This document shows, piece after piece, positions 29,746 through 41,639 of a stretch of DNA of 64,000 nucleotides. The DNA is taken from the NCBI GenBank assembly GCA_030035585.1, contig CM057482.1, forward strand, positions 9,039,001 through 9,103,000. Direction: 5' to 3'. The DNA comes from Dugong dugon (taxonomy: Eukaryota; Chordata; Mammalia; Sirenia; Dugongidae). The notes under the pieces were generated by a model. It searched no databases, was not told the DNA's origin, and worked only from the letters and a program-made list of their open reading frames with translations. Position 1 is the first letter of the stretch. Each line of letters opens with the position of its first letter. The position numbers and the translations under genes are program-made.

Positions 29746-29964
29746 GGGATGTCCTTTAACTGGGTGGTGGTTGAATGAACCTCTAGGCCAAGACGTGCAT
29801 GAACCCACTGGTCCTGTGCAAATGTCCAGGTCTTTGAAAATATTGTAAGTTTTGTAGCTTTATTCACATTCACTTCTTCACCTTCTGCATCTGTGGCTTG
29901 GAGTCATAAACCCTGTGTGCCCCTAGCTACTGTGCTCCGTTTCAGGTGGGATCAGTTGGAGGGC

Positions 29965-30165
29965 AGTGTGACTCTGAGGAAAGAACACTGGCCTCGAAGC
30001 TCTGCTGTGACTACTTCTGGGACCTCATGCAAGTCTCTTGCCTGGTACATGCCTCGGCTTTCTGATCTGTAAATCGGAATAAGAAGGCCTAACTAACCCC
30101 ACGGGACTGGGACTGTGGAAGAAGGCTATGTCTGTGAAAGTGCTTTGAAAAAAATCAAAGCTCTT
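29965..30165 (+). mobile_element. MIR SINE
   Basis: It contains agaacactggcctcgaagct, acctcatgcaagtctcttgc, tctgatctgtaaatcggaat and gtctgtgaaagtgctttgaa, following MIR order. Confidence 0.75.
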
Positions 30166-30655
30166 GACATACATAAGATATTATTCCTAAGAGTGGGGCT
30201 GGAAACAAAAGGAAGACAAGTGGTTTGCCTCAGCTTTGGTTTACCAGTCTAAGAAAGTGGAAACCGGATTTCTACAAGGAATGCTAAGTGTAACCCAGGC
30301 CCTGCGCCCAGTTTAGTACGTTTTACTGCTTTCCAGGTAAACTCTTCCGGAACCATGGCTACCTGACACCGAGACGGCTGAGGAGATGTAACTGCACCCT
30401 TTGTAGCAGCTTCAGATTTCTCAAATCCATCTCTCCTTCCACACCTGCCACATGGATCCACTCTCCTCTAACCGCAGGGCTTTGGTCCAGATCCTGCTCT
30501 TCTTGTTCTAATCTGAAGCACTGTCCTCTCTCACCCCTGGGTTTTAGACCAAAGTGCAGTCCCAGACCACATTCCGGCAAGCTCACAGGTGTCAGCCTCA
30601 AGTGAACAGTCTTAACAGCAAATCTGTCCATGGCCGCCCAGGGTTGGAGAGGAGA
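30166..30655. other. Unassigned intergenic sequence
   Basis: Overlapping frames on the minus strand at 30249-30631 are short and unrelated to any family I recognise. No repeat is assigned. Confidence 0.35.
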
Positions 30656-30659
30656 AATG

Positions 30660-30795
30660 GTAGAGGGAAGAGCTTGGGCATCGCAGGACCTGGGTGTGGG
30701 AACTCAACCCCACCCCTTGCTCCCTGTGTGACCTTGGTCAACTCACTTAACCTCTTTGAATCTCAGTTTCCTCCTGGCTGAAGAGATGAGGGCCG
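30660..30795 (+). mobile_element. MIR SINE
   Basis: The motifs catcgcaggacctgggtgtg, gctccctgtgtgaccttggt, caactcacttaacctctttg and aatctcagtttcctcctggc follow MIR order. The gtgaccttggtcaa segment carries a TGACC/GGTCA nuclear-receptor-type half-site pair. Confidence 0.85.
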
Positions 30796-30881
30796 TAGGG
30801 TAAAACTGCTGGAAACAACAGTAGGGAGAAATAAATATAATAAGGTAGCCATGTAAGGAGATTAGCACAGGGCAATAATAA

Positions 30882-31078
30882 ACTCATTGCTGTTGGATCG
30901 ATTCCAACTCATAGTGATCCTATAGGGCAGAGTAGAACTGCCTGTAGGGTTTCCAAGGCCGTAATCTTTACGGAAGCAGACCGCCACGTCTTTCTCCCTC
31001 AGAGTGGCTGATGGGTTCGAACCGAAAACCTTTTGGTTGGCAGCCGAGCGCTTTAACCACTGCGCCACCAGGGCTCCT
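30882..31078 (-). mobile_element. AfroSINE, long form
   Basis: The plus strand reads ctcattgctgttggatcgat, gtgatcctatagggcagagt, gccgtaatctttacggaagc, agaccgccacgtctttctcc and ctgcgccaccagggctcc. It retains the intact aatctttacgg site that hosts insertions in two other copies. Confidence 0.93.
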
Positions 31079-32085
31079 TTGGCGATTGTAAGCACTGTGT
31101 AAATGGTAGCTCTCTACGGTAGAGGAGTCTCAGCTGGCTAAAGGGGAGGGGCAATTTTGCCCCACAGGTTCCAACCCTGGTTTGAGCAACTCCACCAGCT
31201 TCCATGAACTTTAGGGGAAGAATGAGTGAAGATTTCCAGATAACACTTTATTTTACCTCACGATTCCGCCCATTGATTCTCAAGGAATGCAGCTGTGGTC
31301 ACAACAGATCAGTCTTCCTACTGAAGTAATGATACTTCTAAAGCAGTAGCCTCAGGACCACTTTACCACAGGAAATACCTGAAGAGTAGAATTTTGGATC
31401 TGAGCTCAGAGGTGCCACATACCATTGGAAGAGGCTGGTAATTTCCTCTTGCTTAGACATTCTGACTCTCCGCAATTGCAGGAATTTATGAGCTGCCCCC
31501 TCATTTCAGGTGTTTGCAGAGAAAACTGGCAAGCGATCCCCAGTTGCTTGCATTTCAGATGACACTCGTTGCCACTAGACACAGGGTACTAGGAACATGT
31601 AGTATGATTCTTCTGCTTCTCAGCCAGCTGGGGTTTGGACACTGGGCTTGGCCACCTTGTGTAAGCTTCGGTGCCCGACAGAGAGCTCAGTAAGCGGGTG
31701 CAGGTAGCATCGCTGTCCTCATGTCACGGACAGGTGAAGGCCAGCGAGTTTCCCAACAGACCCATCAAGCTACCTTTCTGGCCAGAGCAGCCCTGGCGGG
31801 TATCCAGCGTCCTCCCAAGCCCTGAGAAAAGGCTCAGGTGTGTCTGGTGGCCTGCAGAGCAGGGAGGCAGCCAAGGCTTTATAGTTCTCTCATCCAAGGC
31901 AACACAGCTCGCAAACTAGGGACACTTCTCTGAGGAGAGGAGGTGTGGTGTTGCCCACTGAGAAGGGTAAAGAGGAAATCTTACCTACGGAGCTACCTGC
32001 TTTCTGCCCACCCCACCCACTTTCTTGAAATAAGAGTTTGGGGCTCACTTTGCAGTGGAATAAATTATAACTGGATTACTTATGT
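31079..32085. other. Repeat-free interval 5.7-6.7 kb upstream of CA12
   Basis: No repeat or exon is seen in this 1-kb unique stretch. It contains a forkhead-type tgtttgc (about 31511) and a GATA-type agataa (about 31238). Its distance from the start site fits the distal enhancer I recall for human CA12, but no strong palindromic estrogen response element is visible. Confidence 0.35.
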
Positions 32086-32089
32086 CTAT

Positions 32090-32430
32090 GGACATTGGTT
32101 GCTAGGTGGCAGGATTCTTGCCTTCAGTGCAGGAAACCCAGGTTCGATTTCCAACCAATGCACCTCATGCACAGCCACCACCTGTCCATCAGTAGAGGCT
32201 TAAGTGTTGCTATGATGCTGAACAGGTTTCAGCAGAGCTCCTGGACTAAACAGACTAGGAAGAAAGGCCTGGTGATCTACTTCCAAAAAATCAGTCCGTG
32301 AACTCACAATGGTCCAGTTCACAACCAACCATGGGTATGGTGTAGGACTGGCCAGCATTTTGTTCATTGTGCATGAAGTTGCTATGAGTTGGGGGTCTGA
32401 GTCGACAGCAGCTAACAACAATAACCTATG
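32090..32430 (+). mobile_element. tRNA-Gly-headed SINE with RTE-like body
   Basis: The head reads cattggttgctaggtggcag, gattcttgccttcagtgcag, then aggttcgatttccaaccaat, a close tRNA-Gly(GCC)-like pattern with a recognisable B-box. The body holds gttgctatgatgctgaacag, gaagaaaggcctggtgatct, and ends gttgctatgagttgggggtc and cagctaacaacaataac. It is the second copy of the family at 2558-2892. Confidence 0.82.
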
Positions 32431-33734
32431 TCTGTGTCTCAGCTTTTTTAACACTGATCTGCAAAACTTGTTTTTAATATTATGTATCTCTGTTTTCTCC
32501 ACTATACAGGATTTTGTGGGTGATAGAAATGATGGCAAAATACATTTAAAGTCCTTAAAGAATAATTATGTTCCAAGAATAGAAAATTAGAACCCCCAAA
32601 ACTTGGGATCTCTCTTCAAATTGTTTCCTTGGTGGGGAACAATGATAGGAGCTGTGCGGCTTAACTCCAGTGAGAATTTGTAAAGTTCTTTTGAGACCTT
32701 TAGGAAGAACACCATACTCTGTAATTACAAAGTTTATTGATGTGCGTAACTATAGAGTGGTCTGTTCATTTCTAGTGGAGGCATCGGATATGTCTGTGGT
32801 AAGAAGGATCTCTGGGCTCGTTTCACTTCTGAGGGAGGTGGGAATAACAAGTTAACACAAGCCCACTTCATAGGAAAGAAATCAATTCAGAGAGAGCGAA
32901 TAAGAGAAATCCCATCCTAATAGGTCTTATATGACTAGCTGTCAGCAAGAAGGAAATGGGAAGAACGGGGCAGAGGACAGGAAGGGAAGGAACAGCGCTA
33001 ACTTGTAGCAACTGTCTAGGCAAAAGGCAAGTGAAGTGAGAGACCGATAACTCTGTGGTCCTCCCCACCGGGGATGAGCTGCGTGGCAATTTTGTGAAGA
33101 TTTGACACAGAGAGTCTGATGCTGGACAAAGCACTCCTGGCAGAGACGGGAAACAAACCTTTAAACGTTGAAGCAGAACAGGGAGACATCTCGGTCAGAT
33201 GATTTTTGTGAACAAAGTTATCCATCCTACCTGATACAACAACTCTTCATTCTTGGTTATTCCTTTCTTGTTCTTGTCCGTGTCAACAAAAATATTTATC
33301 TAGTAGATATACCATATTTGGTACGCCTCTTTTTTTCCCTCACTAACATTGGATCATAAGTATTTTTCCATATTTTTACATAGTCTTAATAATGTTAACA
33401 TTGACAAAAATCCTAAGCCATGTCTCAAGAAGTCATGAAGCCTGGGAAAACCAGCAATTTAAAAAAGGGAGTCAAGTTTCTTGAGTGACTTCCTCAAGAA
33501 GGTTGGGAACACTCCTGGAAGAGCAGTGAAGATATACTTAGGAAGATCCAGATACATACAACAATAGGTAGATTGTTGGTAAAGTCATTGGCCTGATGGC
33601 TTTGAGGATAAGGCAGTGAATGCACAGGTAGTGATGGTTATGTGGGAAGTAAGCCCTAGAAGATGGTTACAGGTCCGCAGCCGAAGAGCAGAGGAAGCTA
33701 CGGTGCATGTCAAATGAGTCTTCGTTCTAAAGTC
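32431..33734. other. Unassigned intergenic sequence
   Basis: A weak L1-like AT-rich patch lies near 33270-33400 (aaaatatttatctagtagat, tggatcataagtatttttcc). Otherwise no repeat or exon is recognised. Confidence 0.35.
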
Positions 33735-34172
33735 ACGTGCTGAACAGAATTTCATCAATAAGCCCTTTAAAGGAGCTTCTGAGCCTCACCCACCACCCAT
33801 CTGTGAGTTTGTCCTACTGTGGTGGCTTGCGTGTTGCTATGATGCTGGAAGCTATGCCTGCCGCCAGTATTTCAAATACCAGCAGGGTCACCCATAGTGG
33901 ACAGGTTTCAGTGGAGCTTCCTGACTAAGATGAACTAGAGAGAAAGTTCTGGTGATCTACTTCAGAAAATTAGCCAGTGAAAATCCTGTGGATCACAATA
34001 GAGTATTGTCCAACACAGTGCTGGGAGCTGAGCCCCCTAGGATGGAAGGCACCGATATACTCAAGCATGCCGGCGATCATGAAGGTGGCGCAGGTCGGGT
34101 CACTGTTTCATTCTGTTGTACGTGGGCTTGCCGTGAGTTGGAGCCACCTCCATGGCAGCTAACAACAACTGA
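33735..34172 (+). mobile_element. RTE-related SINE / RTE fragment
   Basis: It contains gtgttgctatgatgctggaa, ttcaaataccagcagggtca, acaggtttcagtggagcttc and tgatctacttcagaaaatta. Its end reads gaaggtggcgcaggtcgggt, tttcattctgttg and cagctaacaacaactg. The end matches the RTE 3' UTR at 3736-3800 and 40752-40952, while the front matches the tRNA-Gly SINE body without its head. Confidence 0.78.
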
Positions 34173-34524
34173 GCCTCACAACTCCAAAAGGAGCTCAAGA
34201 GGCATGACCGAGAACCTACGATATTCTATTGAAGAAAAGGTTGGGGAAGTCATTGGAGCCAGACATCCTACCAGGGAGTTTTAATTCCTTGTCCCACTTC
34301 CAGGCAATTGCCAACCATCCTCCCACCCATCCCCTGCTTCTCCTTTCATTCTCTTCTCGCTATTTCGTCTACTCCTTGCTCTTTAACATTCTCCATCCTT
34401 CAGCCTGAAGAATTAATGGGCCATGGTCTTCCAGTTTCATACCGTAAGTACTGTGCCTAGAAACCTAAGTCCGAGGCCAGAGAAGGAATTAACTCAGACC
34501 TCATGGAGGGATTAGCTAGAGCCC

Positions 34525-34640
34525 AAAAGCCAAATGCGCTGCCGTCAATTCCAACTCATAGTGACCCAGTAGGAGAGAGTAGAACTGTCCCATCTGGCTT
34601 CCAAGGCTGTAAACCACTGCACCACCAGGCTTCCTTTTAG
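34525..34640 (-). mobile_element. AfroSINE, internally deleted
   Basis: The plus strand reads gccaaatgcgctgccgtcaa, ttccaactcatagtgaccca, cttccaaggctgtaaaccac and tgcaccaccaggcttcc. Most of the T-arm region is missing. Confidence 0.82.
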
Positions 34641-35162
34641 CCTGAGCAGTAGAAGGTAAACTATAGAGATAGTGCGTTGGAAAACACGGTGACATGTTTT
34701 TACTTGTTACACTTCTGTATTGTTGGGATTTTTTAAAACAATGAAAATGTTCCAAGTGAGAACAATCACAAATTAAAAAATTTTTAAGGCAGCAAGTGTT
34801 CTTCTTTTTTAAAAGAAGTGATAGACTGCATTAGGAGAGGAAGGCCATCAACAGTGCCAAAGAAAGAGCAGAAAGATCACAATGTGCGTGTGCAAAGGTC
34901 TTTGACAATAGGCGGTCCTTAGAAGCCTCAGAGAAATCTGTTTCTGCAAAATAGAAAGAATAGAAACTAGAGCAAGCCGTGATAAGAGATGCATCCTCTA
35001 AAAACTTCAGCTCAGAGGGAGAGGAGAGCAGGCAAGAGCAGAAGGAGTCCCTAAGGTTTGGAAAACTTTAGGCAAATAGAATAAGAAGAGCTGCCATTTC
35101 TGAAGCCAGGAGGAAATGTTCCACATGGAGAACTAGAAAACAGAGAACGAGAGGAGTAAGGA
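34641..35162. other. Unassigned intergenic sequence
   Basis: No recognised repeat or exon. Confidence 0.35.
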
Positions 35163-35360
35163 GAGTGGGTGGCGCAAATGGTTAAGCACTGGGCTACTAA
35201 CCCAAAGGTTGGTTCAAACCCACCCAGAGGTGCCTTGGAAGTAAGGCCTGGCAATCTGTTTCCAAAAGGTCACAGCCTTGAAAACCCTATGGAGCAGTTC
35301 TACTCTGTCCACGTGGGGTCGCCATGAATTGGAATCAACTCGATGGTAACTGACAACAAC
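35163..35360 (+). mobile_element. AfroSINE, type 2
   Basis: The head gtgggtggcgcaaatggtta then agcactgggctactaaccca retains tRNA-Asn likeness. The end reads cacgtggggtcgccatgaat, tggaatcaactcgatggtaa, ctgacaacaac. Confidence 0.9.
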
Positions 35361-35404
35361 TGTAAGGAGAGACCGGGTAGGGGGCGCTGTGGAGAAAATG
35401 GTTT

Positions 35405-36000
35405 GAATTTTTAAAGACCTTTTATTGTAGACAACTTGCAAACACATACAGAGGTAGAAAGCATATGGTGCAATGAATCCTTATGCATCCGTTACCCAGT
35501 TCGATAATGACCAACTCATGGCTGACCTTGTTTATCTGTACTCCTCCAAACTCATGACCCCTCCCCTAATTATTTTGAAGCAAATTCAAGACATCTTGTT
35601 GTTACAGTGGTTCTCAAACTTCAGTGTGCAGAATCATCTGCAGGGTTTGTTAAAACACAGATTACTGAGCTCCACCCCTAGTCTCTCTGATTCGGAAGAA
35701 CTGGGGTGGGACCAAGACTCTGCTTTTCTCCTAAGTTCTCGGGCGGTATCGATGCTCATGAGGTGCGGAGCACACTTTCAGAATCACTGTATTATTTCAT
35801 CTGCACATATTTCAGTACATACCTCTAAGGAGAAGGACACGCCTATTGAAACGTAATCACAATGTTGCCACAATGCGTAAAGAGCAGTAATAATTCCTTA
35901 ACAGCGTGTTTTCCCAACTGGATCCAAACAAGGTCCATACATTGCAGTTGGTTAATGTGGCTCTTTAGACCCTTTTACTCATCTGCAGGGAGAGTTTGAA
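35405..36000 (-). mobile_element. L1M 3' end interrupted by MER5A
   Basis: The left part carries tttaaagaccttttattgta, gacaacttgcaaacacatac and tatgcatccgttacccagtt. After MER5A it resumes with catatttcagtacatacctc and gatccaaacaaggtccatac. The sequence is an old L1 3' UTR in reverse orientation. Confidence 0.65.
35605..35789 (+). mobile_element. MER5A, full length
   Basis: It starts CAGTGGTTCTCAAACTTCAG and ends agaatcactg, with internal gcagggtttgttaaaacaca and tctctgattcggaagaactg. The termini form the expected inverted repeat. It sits inside the L1M 3' end. Confidence 0.88.
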
Positions 36001-36028
36001 TGAGTCGCATGAGAATTAGCCTGTAGTA

Positions 36029-36205
36029 TGAAGTCCCTGGGTGGTGCAAATAGTTAACGCGCTTGGCTGCTAGCCACAAGGTGGGAGGTTTCCAAGTCCA
36101 TCCAGCAAAAAATCAGCCATTGAAAGCTCTACAAAACACAGTTTTACTCTGACACACATGGGGTCGCCATGAGTCTGAGTCAACTTGACAGCAACTGGTA
36201 ACCCA
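36029..36205 (+). mobile_element. AfroSINE, type 2
   Basis: It begins agtccctgggtggtgcaaat and contains cgcgcttggctgctagccac, with a shortened middle. It ends catggggtcgccatgagtct, gagtcaacttgacagcaact. Confidence 0.9.
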
Positions 36206-36224
36206 TTAGCAATAACTCCCCATT

Positions 36225-36735
36225 CCCCCGCCCCAATCTCGGGAAACCACTAGTAAACTTTTATCTCTATACATTTGTCTGTTCTAGATCTTTTAAATAA
36301 ATGGAATCATGCAATATTTTGTGTCTGACTTATTTCACTCAGCATAATGTTCGCAAGGTTCATCCATGACATAACACGTGTCAGAATTTCATTTCTCTTT
36401 ATGGCTGAATAATTTACATTGTATGGATATGCCACATTTTGTTTCTCCATTCATCTGTTGATGGCCACTTGGGTTGCTCCCACCTTTTGGCTGTTGTGAA
36501 TAGTGCTGCAGTGAACACTGGTGTACAGGTATCTGTTTGAGTCTCTGCTTTCAATCCTTTTGGGTATCTACCTAGGAGGGGAATTGCTTTCAGTCCTTTT
36601 GGGTTTATACCTAGAAGTGGAGTTGCTGGGTCAGATGCTATTTCTATGTTTAACTTTTTTGAGTAACTGCCAAAATGTTGTCCACAGTAGCTATACCATT
36701 TTACATTTCCAACGTGGCAGATTCGTCATCAACCA
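36225..36735 (-). mobile_element. Old L1 3' end (L1M type)
   Basis: Landmarks are tctgacttatttcactcagc, ataatgttcgcaaggttcat, gctgaataatttacattgta, cttttggctgttgtgaatag and gaagtggagttgctgggtca. These occur in L1M 3' UTRs read in reverse. A short internal repeat, cagtccttttgggtttatac after caatccttttgggtatctac, suggests local slippage. Confidence 0.75.
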
Positions 36736-37184
36736 TCCTTTTCATTTTGATTTTCGTTGCCTCTGCTCTATTTCTGACCACCATTGACTCCCACCTGCAC
36801 CACCGTACCTGATCACCTCTTCCCTGGCCCCTCCCACCCTGGCCTCTCATTCTTTGTCCACCCTGCCAGAGTGACCCACTTTCTCCGTGTCCCCCTCCCT
36901 TCCTCTCAGCCTTCTTCCCTCCCTCGTATCCTCGCCCTCTCTGACTTCAGGTGCAGGAAGTGGGGTTTACAGCTCACTCGTCATCAGTCTGTAGAAGGTG
37001 CTACTCTGGCTTTATTTTATTTTTTCCTTCTTCATCCCTGATACTCACTTCAATTCCCCTCCCTCCCAGAGACCATCACTCTCATGTTTTTGATAATGTG
37101 TTCTTGGATATGTGTGTAAATTTATAAACTATATTCTGTAATTTTATATGTTTTTTTTCTGTGCGTATGTGTATTGCTCTTCAG
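36736..37184. other. Unassigned intergenic sequence
   Basis: It is C/T-rich (ccctcccttcctctcagcc and similar). It is perhaps derived from L1 3' sequence near its right end, but nothing is diagnostic. Confidence 0.35.
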
Positions 37185-37730
37185 ATGAAGGTTTATAAAG
37201 CAAATTAGTTTCTCATTAAACAGTTAATACACAAATTGTTTTGTGACATTGACTGCCAACCCCGCGATGTACCAACACTCTCGCCTTCTGCACCCCGGGT
37301 TCCCTGTTTCCATTCATCCAGTTTTCCTGTCCCTTCCTGCCGTCTCATCTTTGCTTTTGGGCTGGTGTGCACATTAGTCTCGTATACATGATTGAACTAT
37401 GAAGCATGTCCCTCACGTGTATCATTGTTGGCTCTATAGACCTGTCTAATCTTTGGCTGAAGGGTGAACCTCAGGAGTGACTTCAGTACTGAGTTAAAAG
37501 GGTGTCCAGGGCCATACTCTTGGGGTTTCTCCAGTCCTGTCAGACCAGCAAACCTGGTCTTTTTGTGTGTGTGTGTGAATTTGAATTTTGTTCTATGTTT
37601 TTCTCCTGCTCTGTCCAGGACTGTCTATTGTGATCCTTGCCAGAGCAGTCAGGGGTGGTAACCAGGCATCATCTAGTTGTTCTGGGCTCAGTCTGGCAGA
37701 GGTTGTGGTAGTTGTCGTCCATATAGTTTT
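37185..37730 (-). mobile_element. L1 3' UTR, lineage-type (copy 1)
   Basis: The motifs cagatgaaggtttataaagc, aaattagtttctcattaaac, gtctaatctttggctgaagg, gtgaacctcaggagtgactt and cttggggtttctccagtcct recur at 47412-48350 and 54015-55200 and, inverted, at 48660-49610. The orientation follows from the A-tailed plus-strand copy. Confidence 0.78.
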
Positions 37731-37734
37731 TGTT

Positions 37735-39580
37735 TTTAAGTGACATAAATGATATTGTAGTACATGACTAATTTCGCTCTTGCTTTTTGTACTCAGTGGT
37801 CCATTTTTAAGATCGATTCTCATCCCTGTGTGTATGTCTAGCTCACTGCTTCTAACCACTGCATAGTATTGCAGAGTGTACACCTCCACATTTACTTGTC
37901 CATTCTCCTAGCAAATGCCCCTAGAAAATGCCCCAATTCCTTGCTACCAGGAGGTGAATGTCTTTGTTCATAATCCTTTAGGACTTATGCAAGAGTTTCT
38001 CTGGAGCATATGCCTAGGAGTGGAATTGCTGACTCATAAGAGCTATGCACATGTAATTTCACAAGTATTGCTAGGTCAGGCCGGAGAATAGCTCTACCAG
38101 TTTACTGTGCCACCAGAAGAACATAGGGCTTGTTTCCCTACAACCTTGCAGAGCTTGGCATTATCCAACCTCTTAATTTTTTGCCAATCTCATGAGTAAA
38201 AAAGAGGTATCTCACTATTGTTTTAATTTTCATTTATCTAGTAACATGAGGTTGCCATGAGTCAGATTCTACTCAATGGGAGCTAACAACAACAACAACA
38301 TCTAATAACTAACGAGGTTGAGCATATCATCAATATCTACAAGCCCTTCGGGTTCCCAAGTGGGAGTTGCATGTTCCTATCCTTTGTTCATTTTCTGTTA
38401 GGTTCTCTGTCTTTTTCTGATTGATTCGTAAGACTTTCATATATATTCTAGGTAATACTCTCTTGCTGGTTTTAGAAGTCACAAATATTTTTTTCTCAGT
38501 GAAGAAATCATTAATTTTGACACAGTCAAATCCACCAATTTTTTCTGGACTATGGTTGTACTTTTTGGATCTTGTTTTTAGAAAAATTTCTTCTGCATCT
38601 TGAAAGTCATAAATATATCCCCCTATATATATTTCTATTTATTTGCTTTGAGGGTTTGCCTTTCTCATTCATATCTTTAATCCAACTGGATTCACCTTTG
38701 TTTCTGGTGTGAGATAGCGATCCAACTTAATTTTTCTCCAGTATGGTGAACCAGGTTTCCCTACACTATCTACTAAGCAGCCCATTCTTTCCTCATTGAT
38801 TTGTGGTGCCTTTTTTTCTACATATGAGGGACACGCACACTAACTCACATGCACGTTTCCGAGTGCTATGTTCTGACCTTTGGTCTATTTACATGTTTCT
38901 GTACCCATTTCATAGTGTTTTATTACTATTGCATTGCAGTATACTAGGGCAACTCCTTCCTCTTTGTTCTTTTTCAAAATTGACACAATTGCTTATGAAC
39001 TTTTTTTTCCTTTCATATAAATTTTTGAATAAATTTTTTAATCTCTTAATAATTGTTGGGATTGTATTAAAATTGCATATTGAACTGGAGATTAAATTTT
39101 GGGAGAATTGTTATCTTTACATGTTAAATAGTCTTGTTCATGAAAATGGCTTATCTCCTTGCTTATTCAAGCCTTATTTTTTGTCCTTTAATACAGCTTT
39201 ACGTTTTTCTCCAAAATTTCATTTTGGTGTTTTTGGGGGTTAAGTCAGTTTTTAGGTACTTTATAGTTTTGTCGATATTGTGAAAGGTATCTTATTTTCT
39301 ACTATATTTTCTAGTTAATTATTACCGATGTAGAAGAATGCTACTGACTTTTGTAAGTACATCTTGTTCCTGATATCCTTGCTGAACATGAATATTAGCT
39401 CCAGAAAGGTTTTCTATTAATTCTCTGAAATTTTTCTATGTGGATGATCAGGTCCCCTGTAAATAATTACAGTCTTGACACTTGCTTTCAAATTCTTATA
39501 CCTCTTATTTCTTTTTCTTGTCTTATCACTTTGGCTAGAATCACCAGCACTATGCTGAGTAGTAGCAGTTTCTGTTCTCA
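37735..39580 (-). mobile_element. Old L1M ORF2 3' region
   Basis: Landmarks include cctaggagtggaattgctga, ccaatctcatgagtaaaaaa, gagatagcgatccaacttaa, ttttattactattgcattgc, ggtactttatagttttgtcg and gtggatgatcaggtcccctg. The order corresponds to ORF2 3' half plus UTR in reverse. It is strongly diverged and no long frame survives. Confidence 0.78.
38247..38300 (+). mobile_element. RTE/SINE tail remnant with (AAC)n
   Basis: The short piece gaggttgccatgagtcagat, tctactcaatgggagctaac ends with repeated aac units. It is a tail-only insertion inside the old L1M. Confidence 0.7.
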
Positions 39581-40189
39581 AAGGGAGTGTGGACGTATCT
39601 GTACCTGCTATTACCTCCTACCCCTAGAAGTTAAGCCTGGCCTGCTGTACCCATAAGCTCCATCTCCAGCTGGTGCAGGACTGGTGATTCTGTTTTCTGT
39701 CTTACAGTGGAGTTGGGTAGACCGTGATCAGCCCAGAGAAATATAGGGGAGAAAAAGAGTCCAAGAAAAAAGCTTCACCTCCGCCACACCTGTGTCTCCA
39801 TATGTGGCTCATTTCTTTCTTCCCATCTATACGGCAGTTACACATACACATAACCTAGGACCTAACTATTTGCTGTTCCTCCAGAGGCTTGTTATAGTTA
39901 TTATATTATATTCTCATTTCTGAGGCATCCCCAGGGCGGGGCTGAAGGAGGTAACCAGTCCATCTTGTTGGGTCGCAATTTTGTTAGGATCCAGAAACCT
40001 GAGTGGTTTTTCTGAAATAGTTACAATCATGAGAATTCGCTAATCAAAGGTCTTTGAAGGTCTTCCTTGCAAGGTCTTTGGTATAGTTTTCAAAGAATTT
40101 GACAAGCTGGCATCACCTCCCTTTCTACTTCCCACAACACATCCCACACTCAAACATCTTGGGTGATCTCCTTTTCCTGAACATGCTCA
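39581..40189. other. Unassigned intergenic sequence
   Basis: Nothing is diagnostic. A short duplicated phrase, aaggtctttgaaggtc, near 40047 reflects local tandem change. Confidence 0.35.
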
Positions 40190-40545
40190 TACTTTAAACC
40201 TCTGTCTGTTTACCAAACTGTTCCCTCTGGATGGAATTTTCTCCCCACTTCTCCATGTTGAGAAATTCTACTCATTCTTCAAGACTCAGAACAATGGTCA
40301 TTCTTCAAAACTCAGAACAATGGTCATTATTCTTGATAAGTCTTCTGTAGTTCATCCCAAAGCCCATATCACTCTCTCCTTAGTGCTCCCCAGAGCTCTT
40401 ATCTGTCTGATATGCCTTACGTTTTGTTGTTAATTATCTGACTGCCCTATTAGATGGGAGGGAAGGCACTGTGTTTTATTCATACTTTTATCTCTGGTGC
40501 AGTTCTTAACACATCATAGATGCTCAATAAATTTTTATTTGTCAA
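40190..40545 (+). mobile_element. L2 LINE 3' end
   Basis: It shows ctgttccctctggatggaat, tttctccccacttctcc, ctactcattcttcaagactc, gatgggagggaaggcactgt and tagatgctcaataaattttt in L2 order. The phrase attcttcaa(g/a)actcagaac is duplicated in tandem near 40275-40325. Confidence 0.85.
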
Positions 40546-40751
40546 GTCAAATTGAATGATAGAGATCATGAATTGTGGAGAAGTCATCAGTAAGGATGAA
40601 CAATGGTCTTGCCTAATCTTGATTCCAGTACAGCTTTGCTTGAATTTACAGAGATGTTATCTTCAGTAACACTCAGCAACACGCAAATGGGAGTGAGAAC
40701 AGATATTATAAACTCCATTCTCTTTACTGATAAGTCCCGCGAGCACTATTG

Positions 40752-40952
40752 TTGCTGTCGTTAGGTGCCATCGAATCAGTTCCGACCCATGGCGACCCTG
40801 TGTACAACAGAAGGAAACACTGCCCGGTCCTGCGCCATCTTCACAATCGCTGCTATGCTTGAGTCCATCATTGCAGCCATTGTGTCAATCCGTCATTGAG
40901 GGTCTTCCTCTCTTTCACCAACCCTCTGCTTTACCAAGCATGGTACTATATA
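40752..40952 (-). mobile_element. RTE LINE 3' end
   Basis: On the minus strand the 3' end reads gatggcgcaggaccgggcag, tttccttctgttgtacacag and ggtcgccatgggtcggaact, ending in caacaa. Upstream it encodes the decayed C-terminal segment seen in the copy at 3517-3813. Confidence 0.85.
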
Positions 40953-41639
40953 GTGGCAGATATTTGACTTGCACAACACAGAGCAATTATTTAGACAAAA
41001 TACACCTGCAAAGTCTAGCTTTTAGGGGACAGCTGGGGAAGTCAGCACATGGCCAGCCATCTCTGAGTTTCTGCTCCTAAAGAATCCTCCTAATTATACC
41101 CTTAGGTAGTGGTGTTCTTACACATGGCCTGTGAAGATACACCTATTTGCAGGTGAAAATTATGAAGACAAATGGACATTTCATTTGAAATTATCTTTAC
41201 TTTTGATAGGAATTTTCACTAACTGACCCACAGGTAGATTAACCATATTGTGAAAGAGGCATGAAAAAGATAGATGAATAAACTGAAATAAAATATGTAT
41301 TAATAATTATATTACTATCAATTTTATTTGCATTATTTATAAAGACATAATATACTATATATATTGTGTGTATAGTCAACATAAATATATGATATTGTGC
41401 CTTTCTTTTGAGTACTATGCAGCAGTTTCTTCTGTGTGTTTATGCTGTCTGTATCCCTGGGTATTGGGTAAAGAAGGTATTATCATCCTTTTGAGAAAAA
41501 CTGAGATAAGGATAAATTAAACTAGTTCTCTTCTGTAGGTGGTTGCAGCAACGACTCTCAATTTGTTCAGACTTTCTTGTGTCTCCATTCTTGTAACAGC
41601 TGTCACACTGATTCCAGGCTTGGCTGTGTAGCCTGCTTT
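40953..41639. other. Unassigned AT-rich intergenic sequence
   Basis: The region 41270-41400 is very AT-rich (aataattatattactatcaa, atactatatatattgtgtgt). No exon is seen. Confidence 0.35.
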
